Assembly: GCF_014650695.1 (NCBI RefSeq)
Contig: NZ_BMVL01000002.1
Span: forward strand, 1 to 64,000
DNA length: 64,000 nt
Direction of reading: 5' to 3'
Origin: Streptomyces avidinii
GTDB taxonomy: Bacteria; Actinomycetota; Actinomycetes; Streptomycetales; Streptomycetaceae
In this document: positions 44,306 through 53,907 of the stretch, piece after piece
How positions within the stretch are numbered: position 1 is the first letter of the stretch
How the letters are laid out: each line of letters starts with the position of its first letter
Notes under the pieces: generated by a model
Told to the model about the DNA's origin: nothing
Database searches by the model: none
The model's input: the letters and a program-made list of their open reading frames with translations, nothing else
Program-made: the position numbers and the translations under genes

Positions 44306-45850
44306 TCACGCAGCCGTGTCGGCGGCGGACTGCCGTACGGGCCTGCGCCGCGCAGCCGCCGCGGGGCGGCGCCGGTTGCGCGAGGCGGAGCCGGTGCGCT
44401 CGCGCCGCTCCGCCACCGGGGCGGTGATGACGACCGGGATGCCGGAGGGGGCCTGGGCGCCGGTGATCCGGCTCAGGGCCTCTTCGCCGGAGCGGACCTG
44501 GGTGGTCTGCGGGGTGATCCCGGCCGCTGCCATCAGGCGCGCCATGTCGCGGCGCTGGTTCGGGGTGACCAGGGTGACGACGCTGCCGGACTCACCGGCA
44601 CGGGCGGTGCGGCCGCCGCGGTGCAGGTAGTCCTTGTGGTCGGTGGGCGGGTCCACGTTGACGACGAGGTCGAGGTTGTCGACGTGGATGCCGCGGGCGG
44701 CGACGTTCGTGGCGACGAGCACGCTGACGTGCCCGGTCTTGAACTGCGCCAGGGTGCGCGTGCGCTGCGGCTGCGACTTGCCGCCGTGCAGTGCGGCGGC
44801 CCGCACCCCGCTGTTCAGCAGGTGGCTGGTGAGCTGGTCCACCGCGTGCTTGGTGTCCAGGAACATGATGACGCGGCCGTCGCGCGCCGCGATCTCCGTC
44901 GTGGCCGCGTGCTTGTCGCCGCCGTGTACGTGGAGCACGTGGTGCTCCATCGTCGTCACCGCGGCCGCGGACGGGTCGACGGAGTGCACGACCGGGTCGG
45001 TCAGGTAGCGGCGCACCAGCAGGTCGACGTTGCGGTCGAGGGTGGCGGAGAAGAGCATGCGCTGCCCCTCGGGGCGCACCTGGTCGAGCAGGGCGGTGAC
45101 CTGCGGCATGAAGCCCATGTCGGCCATCTGGTCGGCCTCGTCCAGCACAGTGATGGCCACCTGGTTCAGCCTGCAGTCCCCGCGGTCGATCAGGTCCTTG
45201 AGCCGGCCCGGCGTGGCGACGACGACTTCCGCCCCGCCCCGCAGCGCGCTGGCCTGCCGGCCGATGGGCATCCCGCCGACGACCGTGGCCAGCCGCAGCT
45301 TGAGCGAGCGGGCGTAGGGGGTGAGTGCGTCGGTGACCTGCTGGGCCAGCTCGCGGGTCGGTACGAGGACCAGTGCGAGCGGCTGACGGGGCTCGGCGCG
45401 CTGTCCGGCCGTACGGGCCAGCAGGGCGAGTCCGAAGGCCAGGGTCTTTCCGGAGCCGGTCCGGCCGCGGCCGAGCACGTCGCGGCCGGCCAGAGAGTTC
45501 GGCAGGGTCGCGCCCTGGATCGGGAACGGCACGGTGACGCCCTGCAGGGTGAGTGCGGCGAGCAGTTCCCCGGGCATGTCGAGTTCGGCGAAGGCCTCTA
45601 CGGCGGGCAGCGCGGGGGTGATCGTCTTGGGCAGGGCGAATTCGCCCTGGATGGCGGCCGGCCGGCGGCCGTACCCGCCCGAGCGGCTCGGACCGCCGGA
45701 ACGGCCGGAAGCCGGGCCGCCGGAGCGGCCGCTGGCCGAACCGCCGAAGCGGCCGCCGCTCTTGCCGTATCCGAATCCAGAACCGGAACCGGAACCGGCA
45801 CTGCTGTTACGGGTGCGGGTGGATCGTTCGTTCGTGCGTGTGCGGTTCAT
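44306..45850 (-). CDS. DEAD-box RNA helicase
   Basis: A 514-residue ATP-dependent RNA helicase that unwinds structured RNA, important in cold. After an Arg/Gly/Ser-rich disordered N-terminus (about 1-65), the core has Q-motif PFPIQGATLP, motif I GRTGSGKT, Ia PTRELA, II DEAD in VLDEADQMAD, III SAT, IV to VI VIMFLDTKHA, TNVAARGIHV and HRGGRTARAG. The basic C-terminus (SRNRRRPAAAARRRPVRQ) can bind RNA. It is divergent in style from long CsdA-like types. ATG 45850 has GAGGAAGG. Followed by the SCO5918 gene on the same strand. Confidence 0.93.
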   Translation of the reverse strand: MNRTRTNERSTRTRNSSAGSGSGSGFGYGKSGGRFGGSASGRSGGPASGRSGGPSRSGGYGRRPAAIQGEFALPKTITPALPAVEAFAELDMPGELLAALTLQGVTVPFPIQGATLPNSLAGRDVLGRGRTGSGKTLAFGLALLARTAGQRAEPRQPLALVLVPTRELAQQVTDALTPYARSLKLRLATVVGGMPIGRQASALRGGAEVVVATPGRLKDLIDRGDCRLNQVAITVLDEADQMADMGFMPQVTALLDQVRPEGQRMLFSATLDRNVDLLVRRYLTDPVVHSVDPSAAAVTTMEHHVLHVHGGDKHAATTEIAARDGRVIMFLDTKHAVDQLTSHLLNSGVRAAALHGGKSQPQRTRTLAQFKTGHVSVLVATNVAARGIHVDNLDLVVNVDPPTDHKDYLHRGGRTARAGESGSVVTLVTPNQRRDMARLMAAAGITPQTTQVRSGEEALSRITGAQAPSGIPVVITAPVAERRERTGSASRNRRRPAAAARRRPVRQSAADTAA

Positions 45851-46177
45851 GCGGAACCTTCCTCGATACGGCACATATCAAGGAATTCTCGCGGTCGTGC
45901 ACTGCGCGGAGAATTGCAAGAACGGGCCGAATGAAAATACGAAACAGACCTGGCCGGCCGGATATCGCGGCGGGTGCAGGTGCTGAAAATGAGGTGATGC
46001 CGACAGGGCGTGAAACCCGGGGTCGACTCGGGGTGAAACCGGACCCGGACCCGGGCGCAGAAACCCGGCGGGCGTGGCGGCCGGCGCGTCGGCCGGCGGA
46101 GGAGCCGCGTACGGAGGACGGCGGATTCCTCGGCGCGGTCCCCGCAGCCGGTGCGGGGACGCGCGGAAAACGCGTGC
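45851..46177. other. Leader/promoter region of the helicase gene
   Basis: No gene seen. It contains a dyad AATTCTC...GAGAATT (45886-45918) on the helicase side; the rest is GC-rich. It presumably holds the helicase promoter. Confidence 0.4.
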
Positions 46178-46215
46178 AGCTGGGGCCCGCACCCCGAAGG
46201 ATGCGGGCCCCAGCT
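46178..46215 (-). terminator. Terminator of the cold-shock gene
   Basis: 14-bp perfect arms AGCTGGGGCCCGCA and TGCGGGCCCCAGCT around a 10-base loop, 18 bases after the csp stop. Confidence 0.85.
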
Positions 46216-46233
46216 ACGAAGTGCGCGTCAGCG

Positions 46234-46437
46234 TCAGGCGGGAACGATGTTCTCGGCCGTCGGGCCCTTCTGGCCCTGCGCGATGTCGAAGCTGACCTTC
46301 TGGCCCTCGAGCAGCTCGCGGAAGCCCTGGGCGGCGATGTTCGAGTAGTGGGCGAACACGTCAGCGCCGCCACCGTCCTGCTCGATGAAGCCGAAGCCCT
46401 TTTCCGCGTTGAACCACTTCACGGTTCCAGTAGCCAT
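46234..46437 (-). CDS. Cold-shock protein (CspA family)
   Basis: A 67-residue OB-fold nucleic-acid chaperone: [23 protein letters not shown]1 KGFGFI, RNP2 VFAHY, and the conserved ENIVPA end. Length and motifs are standard. The ATG has AAGGAGA at 7 nt. It is followed by a strong terminator and preceded by a long leader, as in other csp genes. Confidence 0.97.
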   Translation of the reverse strand: MATGTVKWFNAEKGFGFIEQDGGGADVFAHYSNIAAQGFRELLEGQKVSFDIAQGQKGPTAENIVPA

Positions 46438-46625
46438 GTCATATCTCCTTTGGGGCAGTGAATCGGGATCCACACTGTGTCGATCCCGTGTCGCCGCGAT
46501 GATTGCCCCGTCCGGAAATGACCGGAAAAGTAAAAGCACACCCACGGCCCGAAGACCTGTTGGAGTACTTGAAGTTTTTGGGAACCACAACTGCAACTGA
46601 GATCGACAGTAGCACGCATCGGTAC
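46438..46625 (-). promoter_or_regulatory. Long csp leader with probable promoter
   Basis: The 5' region up to a possible -10 (TACTGT near 46610) would give a leader of about 170 nt, AT-richer than average. In other bacteria such leaders switch structure with temperature. The exact start is inferred. Confidence 0.45.
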
Positions 46626-46753
46626 CCGTTGTGTGGTGAGGAATCTCGCCTCGTTCGCTGCGAGAAAAAGCCTCACGGCGCGGTCCGTCCAATTCTCATC
46701 GCGCCGCCACAGATATTGATGCCCCGCGGGGCGGTGATCTGCGGAGGCGATGC
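46626..46753. other. Intergenic upstream of csp
   Basis: Upstream of the csp leader and downstream of the histidine kinase stop; no gene or clear terminator seen. Confidence 0.35.
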
Positions 46754-48148
46754 TCAGAACGTCAACCGGAAGAGGGCGCCGCCGCCCGGGGCGGCCTCCG
46801 CCGTCAGCTCGGCGGCGTGCGCCCGCGCGATCTGCCGAGCCATCGCCAGGCCCAGCCCCGAACCGGGCAGGGCGCGGGCCGCCCCCGCCCGGTAGAAGCG
46901 GTCGAAAACGTGCGGCAGATCCTCCGCCGCGATGCCGGGCCCGTGGTCACGCACCGTGAGCTCCGGCCCGCGGCCCGGGACACCCGGGACGCCCGGCACC
47001 AGCTCCACCTCCACGGGCAGCCCGCCCCGGCTGAACTTGGCCGCGTTGTCCAGCAGGTTCCCGAGCAGCCGGCTCAGCCGGGCCGGTACCCCGGGCACCA
47101 CGACCGGCTCGGCGGGGACCCGCGCCTGGAAGGGCACGGCCGGCCAGTGCGTCCGCGCGGCCTGCGCGCAGTGCTCCACCAGCGCGCCGAGACGGACCTG
47201 TTCCACCAGCGGTTGCGGTTCCTCGTCGCGCGCCAGCTCGATCAGGTCGTTGACGAGCCCCGTCACCTCCCGCAGCTGCCGCCCGAGCGCGGCGGAGGCC
47301 CGCTCGCGCTGGTCCGGTGTGAGCCGGTCGGCCCGCGCCAGCAGTTCGGCGTTGGTGCGCAGTGCGGTCAGCGGGGTGCGCAGTTCGTGCGAGGCGTCCG
47401 CCACCAGTTGGCGCTGCGCGGTGACCGACTGCTCCAGCTCCCCGAGCATGGTGTTGAAGCTCCCGGCCAGCCGGGTGATCTCGTCCTCCCGGCCCGGCGG
47501 CGGCAGTTCGATGCGGTGCCGCGGATCGCGGGTGGCGGCGATCCGCTCGGCCGTCGCGGTGAGCCGGGTGACGGGGGCCAGGCCGGTCCGCGAGACCCAG
47601 TACCCGAGGAGGGCGGCCAGCAGTACCCCGGCCGCCGCCGTCACCACGAGCCACCCGGCCGCCTCCTCGATGCCGTCCTCGACCGTGTCGGCCCGCAGGG
47701 CGACCTGGAGCGCCCGGCCCTTCGCGTAGTCGGTGGTGAGCATCCGGGCGGGGAACCCGGCCACGGTGATGTTCGTGTAATAGGGGGCCTTCCGGCCCGC
47801 GGCGACCTGCCGCGCGGCCGGGTCCACGGGCAGCAGTCCCCGCGTGGCGGGGTGATCTGCCGGGTCTGCGGCCACCACCTCCGCGCACGCGGGAGCCGCC
47901 AGGAACCGGCACTCCCCCGCCAGGGGGCCCGGCGCTTCTCCCGGGTTGCGCTGGGCGGCGAGCCGCGCGGACTGGGTCAGGCTGAGGTCGAGCTGCTCGT
48001 AGAGCGCGGACCGGACCACGAGGAACGCCGCCGCGCACACCCCGACGGCCACGACGGCCACGGCGGCGGTGACGGACAGGGCGAGCCGGGTCCTCAGGGG
48101 ACCGCGTCTGCGCCAGGCGCGTCCGAGCCTCCGGCGGCCGCCGCTCAT
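46754..48148 (-). CDS. Two-component sensor histidine kinase
   Basis: A 464-residue membrane kinase. The first TM is near 20-46 (LALSVTAAVAVVAVGVCAAA), an extracellular loop of about 110 residues contains two Cys, and the second TM is near 165-188. Next come a HAMP domain (GLAPVTRLTATAERIAATRD), the phospho-acceptor HELRTPLTALRTNAELLA, and ATPase boxes N (LLDNAAKFS), G1 (DHGPGI), F (VFDRFYRA) and G2 (GSGLGLAMARQI). Its ATG overlaps the response-regulator stop. The partner below controls the divergent MurG-like and LegB-like genes by position. Confidence 0.93.
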   Translation of the reverse strand: MSGGRRRLGRAWRRRGPLRTRLALSVTAAVAVVAVGVCAAAFLVVRSALYEQLDLSLTQSARLAAQRNPGEAPGPLAGECRFLAAPACAEVVAADPADHPATRGLLPVDPAARQVAAGRKAPYYTNITVAGFPARMLTTDYAKGRALQVALRADTVEDGIEEAAGWLVVTAAAGVLLAALLGYWVSRTGLAPVTRLTATAERIAATRDPRHRIELPPPGREDEITRLAGSFNTMLGELEQSVTAQRQLVADASHELRTPLTALRTNAELLARADRLTPDQRERASAALGRQLREVTGLVNDLIELARDEEPQPLVEQVRLGALVEHCAQAARTHWPAVPFQARVPAEPVVVPGVPARLSRLLGNLLDNAAKFSRGGLPVEVELVPGVPGVPGRGPELTVRDHGPGIAAEDLPHVFDRFYRAGAARALPGSGLGLAMARQIARAHAAELTAEAAPGGGALFRLTF

Positions 48149-48867
48149 GCCGCGTCCAGCCGGTAGCCGACCCCGTGGACGGTGTGCACCAGCCGGGGCT
48201 CGCCCCCGGCCTCCAGTTTCCTGCGCAGGTAGCCGACGTACACGGCCAGGGAGTTGGAGTCCGGCCCGAAGTCCCGTCCCCACACCAGCTCCAGGATCAG
48301 CTCGCGCGGGAGTACCTGGCCGGGGTGACGCAGGAGCAGCTCCAGCAGGGCCGCTTCGGTACGGCTGAACTCCAGCGGTCGGCCGCCCCGACGGCCCGTC
48401 CGGGTCGCGGGGTCGAGGACGAGGTCGGCGAAGCCGAGCGGGGCGGCGCCGACCGGTCCGGGCGCGGCCCGCCTGAGCAGCGCCCGGACGCGGGCGATCA
48501 GCTCGTCCAGGGCGAACGGCTTGACGAGGTAGTCGTCGGCGCCCGCCTCCAGGCCGTCGACGCGCTCGCTGACGGAGTCGAGCGCGGTCAGTACGAGGAC
48601 GGGCGTACGGTCGCCCATGGCCCGCAGCTGCCGGCAGACGGCGAGCCCGTCGAGGACCGGCATCATCACGTCGAGGACGACCGCGTCGGGCTCCCAGGCC
48701 GCCACCTGCGAGAGCGCGGCCAGGCCGTCGGCCGCGCCCCGGACCTCGTACCCCTCGACCGTGAGACCGTCCTCGACGGCCGCCCGTACCTCGGGCTCGT
48801 CGTCGACGACGAGGAGGCGCTGCCTGCCCGTGCTGAGTGCGGTTCCCGTGTTGTCCATGGAGCTCAT
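48145..48867 (-). CDS. OmpR-family response regulator
   Basis: A 240-residue regulator. In the receiver, VVDDEPEVRAAVEDGL, phospho-Asp in VVLDVMMPVLDGL, T in LTALDS, and K in VKPFALDEL; then a winged-helix DNA domain (LVWGRDFGPDSNSLAVYVGY and VHTVHGVGYRLD). It lies 5' of, and overlaps, the kinase gene. The upstream region has three direct repeats at 11-12-base spacing, likely its own binding site. Confidence 0.93.
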   Translation of the reverse strand: MSSMDNTGTALSTGRQRLLVVDDEPEVRAAVEDGLTVEGYEVRGAADGLAALSQVAAWEPDAVVLDVMMPVLDGLAVCRQLRAMGDRTPVLVLTALDSVSERVDGLEAGADDYLVKPFALDELIARVRALLRRAAPGPVGAAPLGFADLVLDPATRTGRRGGRPLEFSRTEAALLELLLRHPGQVLPRELILELVWGRDFGPDSNSLAVYVGYLRRKLEAGGEPRLVHTVHGVGYRLDAA

Positions 48868-48887
48868 GCTGCAAAGCCTGCCAAACG

Positions 48888-48918
48888 CTTCTGAGAGAAC
48901 CTCTTAGAACCTTCTTAG
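48888..48918. promoter_or_regulatory. Three direct repeats between the two-component and MurG-like genes
   Basis: CTTCTGAG, CCTCTTAG and CTTCTTAG begin at 48888, 48900 and 48911. The 11-12-base step places them on one helix face, as for OmpR-type tandem sites. The region serves both divergent genes. Confidence 0.65.
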
Positions 48919-48940
48919 GGCGCACCGGGAGTGTGCGGCC

Positions 48941-50128
48941 ATGACCACACCACCTCACACACCCGCGGCCCTCTCCGTCGTGATCGGTGCGGGCGGCACC
49001 GGCGGGCACATCTATCCCGGCCTCGCGCTCGCGGAGGCACTGCGCGACGCCGTGCCCGCAGCCGTGGTCTCGTTCATCGGGACCGAACGGGGCCTGGAGA
49101 CCGAGCTGATCCCCGGCGCCGGCTACCGCCTGCACACCGTCGACATGATCCCCTTCGACCCGGCCCTCGGCGCGAAGAGGTACCTGCTGCCCGCGGCGCT
49201 GCTGCGCTCGGCGCACCAGGCGCGCTCGGTGATCCGGGCGCAGGGCGCCCACGTCGTCGTCGGCATGGGCGGTTATCCGAGCGCGCCCACCGTGCTCGGG
49301 GCGCGGCTGGCCGGGCTGCCGGCCGTGATCCACGAGTCGAACGCGGTGCCCGGCCGTGCCAACCAGTTCGCGGCCCGGCTCACCCCGCACGTCGCGGTGG
49401 CTTTCGACCGCAGCCGGGGGCACCTGTCGGGCGGGGACCGGGCCCTGACCACGGGAATGCCGATCTCCGCGGCACTCGCCGGCCTCGCGCGACTCCCCCG
49501 GCCGGACCGGGCGGCCGTGCGCGCCGAGGCCCGGCGTGCCCTCGGCGTCCCCGCCGGGCGGCGCCTCGTCGTCTTCAACGGCGGCAGCCTGGGCGCCGTA
49601 CGGCTGACCGGGGCCGCCGTGGCGCTGGCCGGGCTCTGGCAGGGGCGGGACGACGTACAGCTGCTGATCAAGACGGGTCCGGCGGCGCTGCCCGGTGCGG
49701 TCGCCGACCTCGCCGCATCCGGCGGGCAGCGGATCGCGCGGGCGGCGGCGTACCTGGACCGGATGGACCTCGTCTACGCGGCCGCCGACCTGGTGGTGTG
49801 CCGAGCGGGCTCGGCGACCGTCGCCGAGCTGGCGGCGACCGGGGTGCCTTCGGTGCTGGTGCCCTACCCGTACGCCCCCGGCGACCACCAGACCCACAAC
49901 GCGCGGGTGCTGTCCGACGCGGGCGCGGGTCTGCTGCTGCCCGACGCCGAGACCACCGCCGGGCGCCTCGCCGATCTCGTCGGCCCGCTGCTGGCCGACC
50001 CGGCCCGGCTGGCGGCGATGGCCGGAGCCGCCGACCCCGGCCCGCACGCGCGGGCCGCCGAACTGCTGGCCGCGGAGGTCCTCCGCGTCGCCGGCCTCGT
50101 CCCCACCCCACACCTGGAGCGCATATGA
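48941..50128 (+). CDS. MurG-like glycosyltransferase
   Basis: A 395-residue GT28 enzyme resembling MurG, which adds GlcNAc to lipid I. Visible motifs are [52 protein letters not shown], and [20 protein letters not shown] then GDHQTHNA. This is a paralogue outside the division/cell-wall cluster, coupled to a nucleotide-sugar enzyme and regulated by a two-component system, so it probably serves a special envelope or natural-product glycan. The stop overlaps the next start as ATGA. Confidence 0.88.
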   Translation: MTTPPHTPAALSVVIGAGGTGGHIYPGLALAEALRDAVPAAVVSFIGTERGLETELIPGAGYRLHTVDMIPFDPALGAKRYLLPAALLRSAHQARSVIRAQGAHVVVGMGGYPSAPTVLGARLAGLPAVIHESNAVPGRANQFAARLTPHVAVAFDRSRGHLSGGDRALTTGMPISAALAGLARLPRPDRAAVRAEARRALGVPAGRRLVVFNGGSLGAVRLTGAAVALAGLWQGRDDVQLLIKTGPAALPGAVADLAASGGQRIARAAAYLDRMDLVYAAADLVVCRAGSATVAELAATGVPSVLVPYPYAPGDHQTHNARVLSDAGAGLLLPDAETTAGRLADLVGPLLADPARLAAMAGAADPGPHARAAELLAAEVLRVAGLVPTPHLERI

Positions 50129-51120
50129 ACAGCTGGACCGACCGCACCGTCCTCGTCACCGGTGCCGAGGGCTTCATCGGCTCGACGTTGGTGGACCTGC
50201 TGGTCGCGCGGGGCGCGCGGGTGCGCGCCTTCGTCCACTACAAGCCGTACGCCGAGAAGGGCCACCTGGCGCGTTACCTCGCCGATCCGGACGGCCCGGT
50301 GGAGATGTGGGCGGGCGACGTCCGCGACGCGGGCCGGGTCAGCGATGCGGTGGCCGGCTGCGACACCGTCTTCCATCTGGCGGCGCTGATCGGGATCCCG
50401 TACAGCTACGCCTCGCCGGGCGCGTACGTGCAGACGAACGTGACCGGTACGCAGAACGTGGCGGAGGCCTGCCGCCGGCACCGCGTGGGCCGTCTGGTGC
50501 ACACCTCGACCAGCGAGGTCTACGGGACGGCGCTGACGGCGCCGATCTCCGAGAGCCATCCCCTGCAGCCGCAGTCCCCGTACTCCGCTTCGAAGATCGG
50601 CGCGGACATGATGGCGCTCTCCTTCCACCACGCCTTCGAGCTGCCGGTGGCGGTGGTGCGCCCCTTCAACACGTACGGGCCGCGCCAGTCGGCGCGCGCG
50701 GTGATCCCGACGATCCTCGCCCAGCTGCACGCGGGCTCCCGGGAGATCCGACTCGGCTCGCTCGCCCCGACCCGGGACTTCACGTACGTGACGGACACGG
50801 CCGAGGGGTTCCTGGCGGTGGCGGAATGCGACCGGGCGCTGGGCGAGGTGGTCAACCTCGGCACCGGCGAGGAGATCTCCGTGGGAGCCCTGGCCGAGGC
50901 CCTGATCGCTGCCTCCGGCCGGGATGCGGAGGTGGTGGTGGACCCTTCGCGGCTCCGCCCGTCGGGCAGCGAGGTCCAGCGCCTGCTGTCGGACAACTCC
51001 CGGGCCCGCGAGTGGGCCGGCTGGCGGCCGCGGGTCGGCCTGGAGGAGGGTCTGCGCCGCACCTCGGACTGGATCGCGGCGAACCCTTCGCTCTTCGCTC
51101 CGGACCGGTACGCGGTGTAG
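50125..51120 (+). CDS. LegB-like NAD-dependent nucleotide-sugar 4,6-dehydratase/epimerase
   Basis: A 331-residue extended SDR. The NAD site is [19 protein letters not shown], with [12 protein letters not shown] and [20 protein letters not shown], then STSEVYGTA and catalytic YSASK in [15 protein letters not shown], and [20 protein letters not shown]. The combination matches LegB-type UDP-sugar 4,6-dehydratases. It likely makes the sugar donor used by the co-translated MurG-like protein, although that link is inference. Confidence 0.88.
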   Translation: MNSWTDRTVLVTGAEGFIGSTLVDLLVARGARVRAFVHYKPYAEKGHLARYLADPDGPVEMWAGDVRDAGRVSDAVAGCDTVFHLAALIGIPYSYASPGAYVQTNVTGTQNVAEACRRHRVGRLVHTSTSEVYGTALTAPISESHPLQPQSPYSASKIGADMMALSFHHAFELPVAVVRPFNTYGPRQSARAVIPTILAQLHAGSREIRLGSLAPTRDFTYVTDTAEGFLAVAECDRALGEVVNLGTGEEISVGALAEALIAASGRDAEVVVDPSRLRPSGSEVQRLLSDNSRAREWAGWRPRVGLEEGLRRTSDWIAANPSLFAPDRYAV

Positions 51121-51206
51121 TGCCGGTCGGCCCGTCGCGGAGGCGGGTGCGGGGTGGGAGGGGCATTCTGGGTGCCGGAACACCCATTGATCGAGGAGGA
51201 CGCCCG

Positions 51207-51686
51207 ATGACGGGACCAACGGGACCCGGTGCTCTGCCTGAACCCGACCTCGTCGAGCGACCGCACGGTCTGACGGTGGAGCGCGCGATGAAGGCCTCGC
51301 CCGAGGCGGTGTACCGGGCGTGGACCGAGGGGTTCGACACCTGGTTCGCGGAGCCGGGCACGGTGCGGATGCGGGCCGCGGTGGACGAACCGTTCGTGTT
51401 CGTCACCCGGCACGAGAACCGGGTCCACCCCCACTACGGAAGGTTCCTGGAGCTGGAGCCGAGCAGGCTGGTGCGGCTGACCTGGGTCACGGGCGCCATG
51501 GGCACCGGCGGTGCCGAGACGGTCGTCACCGTCGAGCTGGAGCCCGCCCCGGACGGTGGGACCCGGCTGCGGCTGACCCACACCGGCTTCTACGACCGGG
51601 CCGGCGCCGAGCGCCACGAGCAGGCGTGGGCCGACCACGTCCTGCCCCACCTGGACGACGTCCTGACCGCGAACGCACGGGGCTAG
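51207..51686 (+). CDS. SRPBCC (AHSA1-like) protein
   Basis: A 159-residue START/Bet-v1-like protein: [20 protein letters not shown], then [20 protein letters not shown] and [22 protein letters not shown]1-type members bind small hydrophobic ligands; no specific role can be assigned. The ATG follows GAGGAGGA. The stop codon abuts the left end of a MITE-like element. Confidence 0.88.
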   Translation: MTGPTGPGALPEPDLVERPHGLTVERAMKASPEAVYRAWTEGFDTWFAEPGTVRMRAAVDEPFVFVTRHENRVHPHYGRFLELEPSRLVRLTWVTGAMGTGGAETVVTVELEPAPDGGTRLRLTHTGFYDRAGAERHEQAWADHVLPHLDDVLTANARG

Positions 51687-51848
51687 GCCGTCTCTTTCGG
51701 ATCTTGTCGGCCGAGCCCGCGGCGTCCGGTGCCGTTCATCGCAAGGCGGAGGGTCGCCCTTGTACTGGACGTACTGGGGCGGGCCCGACAACGCAGCGAG
51801 GTGCGGTGCCGGGCGCCGCGGGCCCGGCAAGATCCGGAAGAGACGGCC
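51686..51848. repeat. MITE-like element with long inverted arms
   Basis: A 163-bp element. The left arm begins GGCCGTCTCTTTCGGATCTT, and the right end is its inverted copy with one change over the first 21 bases (CAAGATCCGGAAGAGACGGC at 51828-51847). Similarity between arms extends about 45 bases. No coding capacity. A second partial copy lies at 56685. Confidence 0.8.
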
Positions 51849-51902
51849 TGGATCCTGTCGTCTGCGCAGCCCCGGCCGTGCCACCGGCCGGGGCTGTTCG
51901 GG

Positions 51903-52121
51903 TCAGAGGCGGGAGCCGTTTCCGAGCGTGCGCCGGGAGGCCGGAGGTTCCGCGTCGGCCGGGGCGGGCGCGTCGGCCGGGGCGGGCGCGGTGGGCGGGG
52001 CGGGCGGGGGTACGTCGTCGGCGGCTCGTTCGGCGGCGGTGCGGCCGCGGGCGGCGGGCTGCTCCTGGGGGTCGACAGCGGGGGCGGGTCCTTGCCCGAG
52101 CGGGCGGCGCGCAGTGCTCAT
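51903..52121 (-). CDS. Small Pro/Ala-rich hypothetical protein
   Basis: A 72-residue, Ala/Pro-rich disordered protein (PPPAPPTAPAPADAPAPADA). The ATG has only a weak GAGA upstream. Base use is coding-like but the family is unknown. Confidence 0.45.
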   Translation of the reverse strand: MSTARRPLGQGPAPAVDPQEQPAARGRTAAERAADDVPPPAPPTAPAPADAPAPADAEPPASRRTLGNGSRL

Positions 52122-52396
52122 CGTCGTAGTCTCGCAGCCTTCCTGACGTGCCGTCCGGGGAGGGTGCCCGGTCGCGCCGCGCGTACCGCGGGCCGGTGGT
52201 GGGGACCCGGTGTCCCGCCTCGGCTGCCGCGGCCCCGAGGGCCGGCTCGCGCGGACCGGGGCCGCATCCGGGACGGATGACGACACGCACCGGACCGGCT
52301 GCCGCGTACCCGCGCGCACGGGCGGAGCCGTGGAAATCTGGGTCACTCCGGACTGCCCAGCACTCCGCGGACCACCGAGTGAAGGAAGCCACCGTC

Positions 52397-53632
52397 ATGA
52401 CCACGAACAGCGCGTACGTCATCGTCGGAGCGGGACTGGGCGGGGCGAAAGCCGCGCAGGTCCTGCGCGAGGAGGGCTACGACGGCCCGCTCGTCCTCAT
52501 CGGTGCGGAACACGAGCGCCCCTACGAGCGGCCGCCTCTCTCCAAGGACTACCTGCTGGGCACGAAGGAGCGCGAGACGGTCTACGTACATCCGGAGCAT
52601 TGGTACGCCGAGCACGACGTCGACCTGCGGCGGGGCGCGACGGCCACCGCCCTCGACACCGCGGCCCGCCGGGTGACGCTCGCCGACGGCCGCCGGCTCG
52701 ACTACTCCAAGCTGCTGCTGACCACCGGTTCCTCACCGCGCCGGCTGCCCGTTCCCGGCGCGGACCTGGACGGGGTGCTGTACCTGAGGCGGCTGGAGGA
52801 CAGCGACCGGCTCAAGCGGGCCTTTCGGCCCGGCGCGGCGGTCGTCGTGATCGGCGCGGGCTGGATCGGCCTGGAGACCGCTGCCGCCGCGCGTGCGGCC
52901 GGCGCCCGGGTGGTGGTGCTGGAGAGCGCCGAACTGCCGTTGCTGCGGGTGCTCGGCCGGGAGGTCGCCCAGGTCTTCGCCGACCTGCACCGGGACCACG
53001 GCGTCGACCTCCGGTTCGGCGTTCGGATCAGCGAGATCACTGGTGACGGGGACACCGCCGACGGTGTCCTGCTCGACGACGGCACCCGCCTGGCGGCGGA
53101 CACCGTCGTCGTGGGTGTCGGGATCACACCCAACACCGGCCTGGCCGAGGGTGCGGGGCTGGAGGTCGACAACGGCATCGTCACCGACGACCACCTGCGC
53201 ACCTCCGCACCCGACGTGTACGCGGCGGGTGACGTGGCCAACGCCCACCATCCCTTCCTCGGGCGGCGCATCCGGGTCGAGCACTGGGCCAACGCCCTTA
53301 ACCAGCCGCAGACCGCCGCCCGCGCCATGCTCGGGCAGGACGTCGTGTACGACCGGCTGCCGTACTTCTTCACCGACCAATACGACCTGGGCATGGAGTA
53401 CACCGGGTACGTGGAGCCCGGCGGCTACGACCGGGTCGTCTTCCGGGGAAGCGCCGAGTCCCGGGAGTTCATCGCGTTCTGGCTGGCCGGCGATCGCGTC
53501 CTGGCCGGCATGAACGTCAATGTCTGGGACGTCACCGAGCCGATCCAGACCCTCATCCGCTCCCGCGCGCCCATCGACCCGGTGCGCCTCGCCGATCCGC
53601 AGGTCCCCCTGGAATCTCTGCTCACCCGCTGA
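52397..53632 (+). CDS. FAD-dependent ferredoxin/rubredoxin-reductase-like enzyme
   Basis: A 411-residue flavoprotein of the class that passes electrons from NAD(P)H to a [2Fe-2S] ferredoxin, usually for P450s or dioxygenases. The FAD site is YVIVGAGLGGAKAAQVLREE, then ERPYERPPLSKDYL, the NAD site VVVIGAGWIGLETAAAAR and TSAPDVYAAGDVANA. Length and tail (WALNQPQ-type end, then NVWDVTEPIQTLIRSRAPID) match reductase components. There is no ferredoxin or P450 next to it. The ATG has GAAGGAAG. Confidence 0.92.
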   Translation: MTTNSAYVIVGAGLGGAKAAQVLREEGYDGPLVLIGAEHERPYERPPLSKDYLLGTKERETVYVHPEHWYAEHDVDLRRGATATALDTAARRVTLADGRRLDYSKLLLTTGSSPRRLPVPGADLDGVLYLRRLEDSDRLKRAFRPGAAVVVIGAGWIGLETAAAARAAGARVVVLESAELPLLRVLGREVAQVFADLHRDHGVDLRFGVRISEITGDGDTADGVLLDDGTRLAADTVVVGVGITPNTGLAEGAGLEVDNGIVTDDHLRTSAPDVYAAGDVANAHHPFLGRRIRVEHWANALNQPQTAARAMLGQDVVYDRLPYFFTDQYDLGMEYTGYVEPGGYDRVVFRGSAESREFIAFWLAGDRVLAGMNVNVWDVTEPIQTLIRSRAPIDPVRLADPQVPLESLLTR

Positions 53633-53906
53633 CCGGGGCGGGTGGAGCCCGGTGCGCGTCGAGTCGGCGCAGAGCGAGGATGCCCCCGATGCCCGGGACG
53701 GCCGACAGCGGTACGGCCGCTCGGTCCGGGCCGCGCTCTCGGGTGACCGCGATGATGACGATCAGGTAGGCGCAGCCGTGCACCGGGCCCACGGCGGAGG
53801 CGAGCGCGGGCAGGTGCAGCACGCCGAGGTTGACCAGCAGGACGGCCAGGGTGGCGAGTTCGAGGGTGGCGGAGATCCGCAGGAGCAGGCTTGCGCGGTT
53901 CTGCAT
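53622..53906 (-). CDS. DUF3817 membrane protein
   Basis: A 94-residue protein with three hydrophobic segments: LRISATLELATLAVLLVNLG, GPVHGCAYLIVIIAV and PLSAVPGIGGILAL. The GPVHG motif is typical of DUF3817. Function unknown. Its end overlaps the convergent flavoprotein gene by 11 bases. Confidence 0.85.
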   Translation of the reverse strand: MQNRASLLLRISATLELATLAVLLVNLGVLHLPALASAVGPVHGCAYLIVIIAVTRERGPDRAAVPLSAVPGIGGILALRRLDAHRAPPAPVSG

Positions 53907-53907
53907 G

